Shown here: positions 47,485-56,281 of the stretch, piece by piece
Numbering within the stretch: the first letter of the stretch is position 1
Layout: every line of letters starts with the position of its first letter
NCBI GenBank assembly: GCA_025991245.1
Contig: BQMJ01000023.1
Coordinates: 25,001-89,000 of the forward strand
Reading direction: 5' to 3'
From: Galdieria partita
Lineage: Eukaryota; Rhodophyta; Bangiophyceae; Galdieriales; Galdieriaceae
DNA: 64,000 nucleotides
Translations under genes and position numbers: made by a program
The notes under the pieces: generated by a model
Told to the model about the DNA's origin: nothing
The model's database searches: none
What the model saw: the letters and a program-made list of their open reading frames with translations, nothing else

Positions 47485-48242
47485 TTATTTGGTCCAGGGC
47501 ACTCGCTCTTCTAATTGCTTTGTTCTCCTTTCTACTTCCACATGTTTCGCGCGGTTTTCAAAAGCTGTAACCATTCTCTTTACAACGTCTTCAAAAAACA
47601 TATCCACAATATGCTGATATAGGAAAGATCGAAATTTGAAACTGACATAAAACTCAAGCCATGTTGACTGAGCATCTGGTCCAGGCTTAAAATACCACTC
47701 ATTGATGAGATATTCAAACAAACGGGTTTCTGGACTCTTGACTCTAATAGAACAAGGAGGTTCCAAAAGAATGTGACTAACATATCTTTCCGATAGAATC
47801 TTGAATCCAACCGTTAGCTCTGCCTCCATCTCATTATCCTTTTTGTAAAGAACCCTTGAATCTTCGCACCAAGGAACAAAAAACTTGTATTCATCAACGT
47901 TTTTCACAACTTCAAATAGGTGTTCCCTTTTGAAACTTCAAGAAAGTAAGAATGCGCTATGAATAAAGTTTACCACTCTTACGGGACAAGTCTTCTCTCA
48001 AAATGAGTTCGCGCCTTGGAATCTGGAACCTCAGAATCTGGCTTCGTGTTACGGCTGGTATAGAAACGTGTCAAGGTCAAATTACACCACTTGGGATAAG
48101 AAGAAACAAAAACCCGTTGATGAGGTGACAAATATCGTGCTTTTTCAGTAGGTAGTGAAAATTTGGAACACACTTCAGACCCGGTCTGATACTGTTCTAA
48201 TACCCGTACAAACTTTGCCTGTAAGAAGCGCAAGTACTTCAT
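47485..48242 (-). CDS. COQ10: Coenzyme Q-binding protein COQ10 (START domain)
   Basis: Exons 48242-47983 and 47935-47485 give 236 residues. After a basic leader of about 85 residues, which would serve as a mitochondrial presequence, the COQ10/START domain reads FKREHLFEVVKNVDEYKFFVPW, with AELTVGFKILSERYVSHILL and TWLEFYVSFKFRSFLYQHI. COQ10 binds ubiquinone and is needed for its use in respiration. The intron is 47 bp. Neighbours on the same strand lie within 50-80 bp on each side. Confidence 0.92.
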
Positions 48243-48323
48243 TCTTTGGAAGTCAGTGACATGACCTAACAATTTGGAATCAAATTTTACTCTTCAAAAT
48301 TCATCGATCCTGAAGAAAATCTT

Positions 48324-49496
48324 TTAAAAGCGACTAGATACAGTTTCAGAATTAAAATTGCATATCTTTTCTAACACTTCTTCTGTGACTTGAGAACAGA
48401 AATTTTTCTTTTCTTTCTGAACAAGATGAGGAATTTCGGTCAACAAATAGTCAGCAAGCCATTTAGAGTCCTTCAGAATAACATTGTCAATCACCTCCAT
48501 TTCGTTTGTACTGAATGAATCGACGCTTTTAGTATAGTCATCTATCAGGTAAAGCTTACTGAACACAGAAGCGCAAATATCTTTCCAATCTGTATGCTTT
48601 GAACGAGAGAGCCATCGAAATCCCTCCAATCCACCTTTGGCTAGAGCTTGTCGCCTCGTCAACTCCATTTCTAAAACACTTTCGCGAAACAGGGATAATA
48701 AAGCTACATTTAGAGGATGATAGGGAATGTTAGAGAGACATTGTCGCTGAATGTCAGCGAACTCAGAAGAATGCAACTTCGAAGCAATAGCTGGAATAGA
48801 ATCATCAAACTGTACCGCAAGTGAAGACAGAAATTCTGTTACATGATTCTCCGTCAATACAATTTTCATCTCATTAGTCCTCAGGTCTTCTCCATGACTT
48901 GCAGATAGCTCCTTGTCATCAGAAACAACCACAAACTTCGATATTGCACCTTGCTGTTTCTTTTTCGAAATTTTACAATACTGTGAACATAACAATTTGC
49001 TGTATTGAAAGCTATGTTTCCATAAAGAAAAAGGATGAAGAAAGGAGAACGACCATTCTCTGCAAATAGGATAACTGTAACAAGCAGTAGGGATAGAATT
49101 TTTAAGTCTTGTTTCTAATATAATAGGCTGTCTATGACAAGCCCTCAAACGACCTGTTTCCTTTAAAAGGAACCAAACTCGCTTCGTACTTGAAAGGAGA
49201 CACAATGTCAATGCATGGAAGCCATAGGAAACATACGAGAGCATAACAGCTTGCACTTGAAAGGATACTTCAGGAGATTTACTCTTGTAGGCGAGGTCAA
49301 CTGAAGGTTGAGGTGTTGAAAAGCTACAATCTCGTTCGAAAGAATATCGCTTGGAGCAATAATTATTCCGACCAATTTCCCAATCCGTCTCTTTGAGTGC
49401 CCGCTCCACAAGAACCTGTAACCTGTCTGTCTCTTCTTGAAGCCGACTGAACCGCTTTTTTGTCTTTACAAATTCTTCACTAACTGGACTATGCAT
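48324..49496 (-). CDS. Orphan protein of 390 residues
   Basis: A single open exon from ATG 49496. The N-terminus is polar and helical (EEFVKTKKRFSRLQEETDRL), followed by a Cys/Ser-rich middle (residues 85-185) and an acidic, helical C-terminal half (residues 215-390) with FLSSLAVQFDDSIPAIASKL and KWLADYLLTEIPHLVQKEKK. I see no known domain, signal peptide or clear membrane span. The length of the frame and its packing 81 bp from COQ10 argue that it is real. The function cannot be stated. Confidence 0.7.
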   Translation of the reverse strand: MHSPVSEEFVKTKKRFSRLQEETDRLQVLVERALKETDWEIGRNNYCSKRYSFERDCSFSTPQPSVDLAYKSKSPEVSFQVQAVMLSYVSYGFHALTLCLLSSTKRVWFLLKETGRLRACHRQPIILETRLKNSIPTACYSYPICREWSFSFLHPFSLWKHSFQYSKLLCSQYCKISKKKQQGAISKFVVVSDDKELSASHGEDLRTNEMKIVLTENHVTEFLSSLAVQFDDSIPAIASKLHSSEFADIQRQCLSNIPYHPLNVALLSLFRESVLEMELTRRQALAKGGLEGFRWLSRSKHTDWKDICASVFSKLYLIDDYTKSVDSFSTNEMEVIDNVILKDSKWLADYLLTEIPHLVQKEKKNFCSQVTEEVLEKICNFNSETVSSRF

Positions 49497-50214
49497 TCGA
49501 AAATTATATAAGTTCTCTGGAGTCTACCTCAAAGTTAGTCTTTCACCTTACTAGTTAAAAAAAAGTCAAACTTCTTACGTTACACGGGAAAACGTGGTTT
49601 TCATCCAAAAAAGCTGACGTATTTACAGCCGTAGAACTTGGACTGTCAATCTTGGTTAGACTGAAACACACCCGTTTTGAAATGTTTCTAGCAATCCACT
49701 TCATTCAGAACTTAACAACTAAAACCTTGACTTGCTTACAGCATTTCATGCTCCTCTTGCTAGAAATCGTGTCCACTCCTCTGTACAATATGCGAAAACA
49801 ACAGTTGACAAAACTGTTGACGGTAAGTGCGAAAATGGTAGTGGGAGAACTGTTTGCCTGAAGAGAGCCCGCCACCAATTCCAAATGAAAATTGGACAGG
49901 CCTGTTGCCACTGTTTGGGACTTTGTACAACGACCAGTTTGCAATGCCATGTATGAGAGACAAAATCAGCTTTCATTTTAGTCTCATGTTGCGAATAAAA
50001 ACTACTCCATAGCATCTGAATGTTTACAGTAATTACACACACACCGAACTAACCTAATTTAGACAAAGAAATATGCACTTTTGAACGTCTCAGTTTCCAC
50101 AGGTACAAAATGCTTCTGAACCACCAAACTTTCCTAAGAGAAACTGGAAGAGGAGAAAAAAGAATCCAAGCTTCCCGACCAAACTTCAAAAAGTAATAAT
50201 ACAATATAGAAAAT
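49497..50214. other. Intergenic stretch with a possible small spliced gene
   Basis: 718 bp with a strong GTAAGT donor at 49826 preceded by an open stretch (frame FHAPLARNRVHSSVQYAKTT or, in another frame, one starting MFLAIHFIQ). A GGACAG acceptor at about 49897-49902 follows. Depending on frame the second exon would read LLPLFGTLYNDQFAMPCMRD or a Cys-rich ACCHCLGLC tail. I could not choose between them; no family is recognised. Confidence 0.3.
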
Positions 50215-50619
50215 TTAAGTTCCATTCACAAGTTCTCTATCTCTACAATATTTATGAGAAAAAGCTTGAAAACCTCCTTCTAGAAGATAAACCTCCATGT
50301 CTTGGGCCCTACTTTGATGGTTCATAGCAACCTCTTCTCGAAACATATTTGCACAACGAGGACCTCGAACCTTACTCAGTTGACAGTGGAAAACAAACTT
50401 TTTTGCTTTAGGATGGACCTCTAACAGATGGTTCACACTGGTACGAACATCCTTGATAAATTCGTCACTAGGCAACCAATATGAACCTACAATACTACCC
50501 AACGAACGATCATCGTCACGCACGTCAACCACTACAAGCTTGCCACTTCGCAGTTCACCTTGGCGTAGGGATTCGACGAGTTTGTCTGGTTTAATAGAAA
50601 ACAAAGGAAGGCTCGACAT
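50215..50619 (-). CDS. CDC25/ACR2-type rhodanese phosphatase or arsenate reductase
   Basis: A single exon of 134 residues, all of it a rhodanese/CDC25 domain. The catalytic loop is HCQLSKVRGPRCA, a Cx5R active site like that of the plant CDC25-like/ACR2 arsenate reductases (HCALSQVRGP in Arabidopsis). VVDVRDDDRSLGSIVGS is the substrate-side motif. Plant relatives act as tyrosine phosphatases in vitro and reduce arsenate to arsenite in vivo. For an acid-spring alga arsenate reduction is attractive but inferred. The ATG lies 13 nt after the ALG6 stop on the same strand. Confidence 0.88.
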   Translation of the reverse strand: MSSLPLFSIKPDKLVESLRQGELRSGKLVVVDVRDDDRSLGSIVGSYWLPSDEFIKDVRTSVNHLLEVHPKAKKFVFHCQLSKVRGPRCANMFREEVAMNHQSRAQDMEVYLLEGGFQAFSHKYCRDRELVNGT

Positions 50620-50632
50620 CCACTTCCTGCTG

Positions 50633-52155
50633 TCAATCCGATTTACAATTGCTCAACTCTATGGAGATCCGAATGAGAAACGCAAGCAACGATACAAAAT
50701 AGACAAAGCATGCCGAGGTTGTCATTAATATAAATATATGAGGAAAACGAATTGGAGGCTTTGCATATAACAAAAGCAGATGCAATACAACAAATAAAGC
50801 AAAATATAGTAATTTTGTAAAAGTACATTTGAATTGGTTGACATTTCTGCGTGGCATGATTGAACGTAGCCAGATTTGCAGAAAGCAGCATCCAATATAA
50901 CCAGGATGAAGATTTTCTCTGATAAACAAAGGGAACATCGATGTAAGTCCTATCATAGAGAAACCAAAACTCAACCACGGGAAGTCAAAAGAGAGAAACT
51001 GCGAGATAAACACAGGCAAAATGATTTGCTTCTCATGTACTTGATAAGAAAATAAGTAAAAGCATAGAGATGTTGATGTAAAGGACACCAAAAGACTTGT
51101 CACAGTCGGCTGTTTCCAATTCATCAGCACAAAAGGTAAGCACGTGATGGTGGTAAGTAAACTACATATTAATAGAATAGTTGATGAATGTAGCAGTCGA
51201 TGCATTTTAACAAATGGCGACAAAGTACACCAGAAATTTGCTACTTTGTCTTCATATAAGCCTCGTGAAACAGGAAAAATACGAGCCAATGCTTGTGAAA
51301 AACTTTTCCAGTCTTTCAACCAAGGCCACCAAATGATGACAAACAATAAGATGGTTACAATGGCGCACTGAAGCAGTTTTAGCTTCCATCTCTGCTGAGT
51401 CTTCAATCTCGAGAAGAAATATGATGCAAAGCATAGAGAGAAGTAGAGACTAGTTTGCTTGAAATGTATGGAACATATATAAAATAGACAAGCCCAAACA
51501 AAATTATAGTTAAGTAGAGATATCGCTGACCACAACACCAAAGCTATACTCACACCGTTATATTGGAAGTGACCATGGTCAATTAAAAGTAAACAAGGTT
51601 CAACTGTAGTTGTGATAAACAGCCAAAGTGCTTCGTTATTTCTGTTCACACTCACTTTCAAACAAAGTTGAAGACAAGCAGGCAACAAGAAAATAACATC
51701 ACTCAAGATTACTGAGAGTCTTAAAAGACACTTGGAACTTTCGGTTTCTATTCCTTGTGAAACGTGCAACTTGACAACGTCACGGTCAAAAAATTCTATA
51801 GTCTTCCCGCAAACCCAACTGTAATATGCCGATAGTGGAGGATAATCGATGCCCCAGTACTGTAGGTCATTATCTGGAGTCTGTCTATACCAATCTGCAG
51901 GAGGAAGCGATACTGTTATTTCCATCCAGTGCCGTTGCGCTTCCAAGTCTCCATAAAGCGGAGGTGTCGCTTGTCCTTGCAAAATATCAGCAAAGCTGAA
52001 GGATCATAAAAAGATGAAGTCTTACCCGAATAAGGCGAAAGTGAAACAAGCAACCTAATCAAAACAACAAAGCCAAAAGCAAGTAAAAGCTTCTGCTTGT
52101 ATGATGCATCTAAGCAGCTTCGTGTTATTGCTTGGGATCGTTCCTTGTCTACCAT
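50633..52155 (-). CDS. ALG6: ALG6 dolichyl-P-Glc:Man9GlcNAc2-PP-dolichol glucosyltransferase
   Basis: Exons 52155-52026 and 51975-50633 give 490 residues with about 10-12 membrane helices. The luminal loop GQATPPLYGDLEAQRHWMEI and NDLQYWGIDYPPLSAYYSW is the ALG6/ALG8 hallmark, followed by LLIDHGHFQYNG and a late HEKQIILP. The enzyme adds the first glucose to the lipid-linked oligosaccharide in the ER. ALG6 rather than ALG8 is favoured by the NDLQYWGIDYPP segment. The RRM gene stop is 88 bp upstream and the CDC25-like gene begins 13 nt downstream. Confidence 0.92.
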
Positions 52156-52243
52156 ATTCTCAAATTTCCAGTCAATGACGTTTATTCTTGTGATTACAAT
52201 TTGACAACGTAAGGTTATGAAAAACAAAGAGTCCGTGAACAGA

Positions 52244-53038
52244 TTAAACAAATCGATCCATTCGAATGTGTAATATATTTCCTTCAAACTCTCTTCCATT
52301 CATTGCTGCTATAGCTGCTTCAGCTTCTGCCTCCTTAGAAAATAATATAGTACCCATCTTCGTTACTCTTTCGTCATGTGTCTTCTTCACATCAGCTCTT
52401 ATCACTGTACCGTATTTGGAAAAAAGATCCTTCAAATCTTGCCATTTGGCTGATACTGGAAGATTCCATATAACTATTTTTCTCCGTTCTGACCTTTGAA
52501 AAGGTGTATTATGACGTAAAGAAGAATTTTCTCGATCTTCTCGAACAAATATTGGTCTTCCTTCCAAAACGGAGTCGTTTAACTTTGCTATTGCCATTTG
52601 AGCCATCTCCTCAGTTTCAAACTCAACGACTCCACAACCTGCTGAACGTCCAAGGCTGTCTGAAAAGACTTCTGCACGAATAACCGAGCCTGCTTGTCGC
52701 ATATGGTCCTTGAGAATTTGCCAAGGAGTACGATAAGAAAGGTTTCCCACAAATACTCTCCTTTAGTGACACCGATTTTGTTAAACGATCAGACAAACAT
52801 TGCATGAAGTCCTACCTTTTACGATTATTGTCAGCACTATTTTCTTCCTTGATATCGAGTTCATTATTAACAGTCTTCAACGTTTTAGGAGCAAAAAATC
52901 GTAAGGAACTCAACTTACAGCAACCGCTTCGTTACCTGCACTAAATATGCCGTTAGGCCTTTCTCCGCTAGCTTTCTCTTCTTCAATCATAATCACGTCA
53001 TTATCTGTCACTATTTTACTGTCGTTTATGTTCGACAT
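52244..53038 (-). CDS. RNA-binding protein with two RRM domains (hnRNP M / Gbp2-like)
   Basis: Exons 53038-52919, 52874-52816 and 52760-52244 join exactly to 231 residues. An acidic N-terminal 60 residues precede RRM1 (RNP2 RVFVGNL, RNP1-like SAGCGVVEF) and RRM2 (RNP2 KIVIWNL, RNP1-like TKMGTILF). The segment NLSYRTPWQILKDHMRQAG is typical of the hnRNP M/MYEF2/Gbp2 group of mRNA-binding proteins. The RNP1 motifs lack one of the usual aromatic residues. The target RNA is unknown. Confidence 0.9.
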
Positions 53039-53704
53039 GTGTATCTTTCAATGCCACAAATGTCCAGAAACAAAATCCAGTACTATCAACTAAAACCCAC
53101 CGACGAGAGCAGACGCTGAAACAAATGTTCAGACGAAGTCTACTAGACAAGATGTGAAAGTGATACAAGAAGTGAAAACTTTCGCAGACCAAAGCCTCAG
53201 GACTAGGACTGATTAATATATGAAAAGAAACATATTCTTTCTATTGTTTCATAAGAGGCTGTCTCAAACATTACAAGATGTTATTAGGTCACCACAATTC
53301 TGTTTCATTGAGTTCAGTACGAGGACTTTGGCTGTTATTTCAAACATTACAGAAAGTGTTTGAATACGCTCTCTCATTAACTCGAGCCAATGAACACGCA
53401 ATTACGGTGGTTGCTAGAACATGTTCATAGAAACAGCTAGCACAAGTCTAAAAAAATTATTTTTATAAGATTCGAGCAAGTTTACTGCAACAAACGTAAT
53501 TCTCTTGTGTCGAAAATGCTAAACAGCAGAAGGAAGATTTGCTGCTTGAGTCTAGCAAGTAAATCCACAAGCTCTATTGTATCAAGTAAAAAGGTCCGAC
53601 ATGAAAGCTTTCCAAGATTTCATAGTATAAAGTACTTAAATAGAATATCCTGAAACAATCCTTTACAATATGCCAAACTGTCAGAGCTCTCCTGAGACTC
53701 ACAA
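53039..53704. other. Stretch between RRM gene and Cys-rich gene
   Basis: 666 bp holding the RRM gene promoter and the 3' end of the Cys-rich gene. One 50-codon candidate at 53278 is listed separately. Nothing else was recognised. Confidence 0.45.
53278..53430 (+). CDS. Candidate 50-residue micro-protein
   Basis: ATG at 53278 opens MLLGHHNSVSLSSVRGLWLL continuing through an amphipathic helix-like stretch (FQTLQKVFEYALSLTRANEH) to TAG at 53428. The start is 240 bp from the divergent RRM gene. Composition looks protein-like but no family is known and chance is not excluded. Confidence 0.3.
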   Translation: MLLGHHNSVSLSSVRGLWLLFQTLQKVFEYALSLTRANEHAITVVARTCS

Positions 53705-54802
53705 CTAGACACAGTTCGGACAGTCGTTGCAACTTGAACAATATCTTTCGTCGCAACCAGAACAAACTGTCAAATCATTTGGACATACTACTTCTAGACA
53801 GCTATCACAGAATCCAACACAGTTGGAACAAAATACCTAACAATCATTGGTTACGATAAAGTTTCCAAAATGTCACGATACTACTGACTCTTCGATGAAT
53901 GACACATTTCAGGCTGCAACCTTCAATTTCACGCACGCTATCATTACCACAAATATAGTTTCCGCATTCACCACAGCTACGCAATATGATAGTTATTGTA
54001 CATTCAAGTCATAAAACAAAGAGTTACCATTCCAAGCAGTTTGAGCAACCCCTCTTTCCACAACATCCACATGACAAGTTCTTATGACATTTGTCACACT
54101 GGCAACCGGTTACCCATTCGTTGATATCGCAACCTGAATGAGAGTTGCACTCTTCGTCTTGAAATATATCAACTTCTTCTTTTTTCGATACGAAAGCTAG
54201 ATACTGAGTTATCTTTGATAAAAGAATCTTTTAAGTAGCAATACCTACTTTTGGTTGGTTCTTCAGAACTGTTAGATTCCAAAACAAAGTCTTGTCTGCT
54301 CAATTCCTGTTCAATAAGTGATGCCAGGTCAAATTCATCTAGTCTTTTACAGCTATTGTCCTTTTGCCGAGACAATTTCAGAGACTCCAACTTGGGAGTA
54401 ACTCCTGTGGATTTACGGGGACTCTTTTTCAGTAACTCGTTCTCACATTTCTCTTGTGTAGTGTCAAAGTTGAACTATCATAATATGCCTCTATGAGCAA
54501 ATCTAACTTTTTCAAATATACGTAGTGCTACGACAAACCTCCTCCTTTTTTCTTTTCTGATGAAACGCGTCACTATTTTCCTGTGTTTGACTCTCCAACT
54601 GCAAAGGAGAAACTTTGTAGGCATAATACAAAAAGAACAACTAAAAAGAACGTACCTTTTCAAGTTCTTCGAGTTGACCCCATAGCCTCTGTGATACTGA
54701 GTTTCCTTCTAGCACTTGAGTGGACTGTTCTTCTGTGTTGGTAAAATTTTTCTCTCTAGTCAAGGTTTCAGAACGGAAGTTACTTTGCTCTGTCACTTGC
54801 AT
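53705..54802 (-). CDS. Cys-rich zinc-binding-type protein, unknown family, 6 exons
   Basis: Exons 54802-54656, 54598-54539, 54474-54249, 54196-54028, 53976-53889 and 53836-53705 join with exact codon phase to 273 residues. The first 140 residues are polar and helical, with REKNFTNTEEQSTQ and LWGQLEELEK and a Lys-rich HQKRKKEEV. The last 115 residues contain 27 cysteines in repeated CxxC pairs, for example CQCDKCHKNLSCGCCGKRGC, CGECGNYIC and YCSSCNDCPNC. This suggests several zinc or metal sites, somewhat like tandem RING or B-box knuckles, but I know no matching family. The location and partner are unknown. Because it is so split, no single frame shows it. Confidence 0.65.
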
Positions 54803-56281
54803 CTTGAGCTCTGTATCTCCTCAATTTCTCTTAACGGGAGACGCTGTTCGCGTGGACAGAGTACAGCTCCAATTGAAGAAGGAATCAGGTCTAACAGATT
54901 ACACGTTCTTTCTCTGTCTTCCATTGAAGACTTCTAGTACAAGAACTTAATTGTGTGTGGAATTGAAGAGCATCCTATAAACGATAGATATATTGCATCT
55001 GTTCCTATCATGATTCTTGGATATTCTTTCTGAGTGAGAACAGAAAGGTAATGCTAGGTAAGGTGCAATTTGAATTTTACTGAATAAAACCAAACCAGAA
55101 TACTCACATCTTGTTGAGTAAAACACTACTCTGTGCTTTTTCAACAAAGTTCAATATGGAATGATTCCATTCCCTGGTGGAACAATTGGCTATTTATCAG
55201 GTTATCTTTTCTTTAAACGCTTTTTGTCTAACAAGGGTTCTCCAGAAGCTCTGTCATGAAGCTAATTTCATCAAAAACGAAGCAAAGTCTTTGGAAGCGT
55301 ACTTTTCCTGGAAATACTCAAGAGCTCAAAACTATAAAGAAGGCTTTCTTTCATGATAATAAAAGAAAGGAAGAATACAAGGATATTCTCAAGACAAAAC
55401 TAGTATAAATAAGTCTATAGCATAGGATGATCTGAAAATGACTTTGGAAAAATAAAAGTTATTCGCAAAAGGTAAAGATTCGAATATAGTTGACCTTGTC
55501 ACGCAATAATATTTGAAAACTATTTGAAGTTCCCCAAATTGAGTAGTTTAGATTACTAGGATTATCTATCCGTTGAACTAGTCATAAGAGAGTTCCAATG
55601 ACACCGCTTCCAAAACCTTAACGACGTGGGATATCTGCGTGTCAACGAATATTTTGTTATCATATTACTACAATCAACAAGAAGAAACAAGAAATACAGC
55701 CCTCAAATAACCCTACAAATACGACAACGTATCCAATTGCAACTTTGAAGCTCCTTTTTGGCAAGTTCCTGCAGTCCTTCACGCTACTATGGTTGCTTTC
55801 CAATACAAACCATTGAAATAGGATACTTCGAATAATCTCTCAGAGCCGAATTTTTACAAACCAATGGACTCGCTTGGCGATAAAGACATCTAACAGGATA
55901 GAACCTCAAAGCGTGACAATTGATCAACGTAAGATCTGACCATTGGAGAAAACTTGATAAATATAACAAGTGAGGTTGGTTTAGGACCACTAAGTTGCGA
56001 GAGTACCACGTAGAAGGGCTAGTTCCGCTGTCTGAGAAATGCCGGCTCAGCAAAGAAACTCGCCGAATGGAGTTGGATAATACCTGAGATTTTGAGTAAA
56101 ATCTTCGATCTAAATTGGATGTCGAATACTATCAGTGAATTTGAGAATCCAATGAATGAGATTCGATATGTGTTGAATCGAATATTCGATTCGAAACTTT
56201 TGGTACAGCTATAAATAGTGATGCTCCAAGTAGCAGAATGTGTGTGGTTGTTGTCAATTCAACAGCTGAGTTCCACAAAAA
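54803..56281. other. Gene-poor stretch of about 1.5 kb
   Basis: This region separates the Cys-rich gene from the acid phosphatase. It contains the two-exon candidate at 55161 and an 88-codon minus-strand frame (55787-56053, no ATG, Ser/Arg-rich, RHFSDSGTSPSTWYSRN). Neither is recognised. The phosphatase promoter should lie near 56000-56280. Confidence 0.4.
55161..55408 (+). CDS. Candidate small protein, one or two exons
   Basis: An ATG at 55161 opens MIPFPGGTIGYLSG. With a 35-bp GTTATC…CAAG intron (55201-55235) it runs in phase into KQSLWKRTFPGNTQELKTIK and ends at TAA 55406-55408, giving about 70 residues. Without the intron it stops at 55259, and a second ATG at 55256 opens the same C-terminal 49 residues. 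The proposed intron is shorter than the others in the window. Family unknown. Confidence 0.3.

Noticed and set aside
49705-50042. Three overlapping minus-strand frames of 67-98 codons, some rich in Trp and Cys.
   Set aside because: They overlap each other and the plus-strand candidate in different frames; none has family features or splice support.
52155-52299. A 5' extension of ALG6 from an ATG at 52299.
   Set aside because: That stretch overlaps the RRM gene's coding end in another frame, and ALG6's own leader starts normally at ATG 52155.
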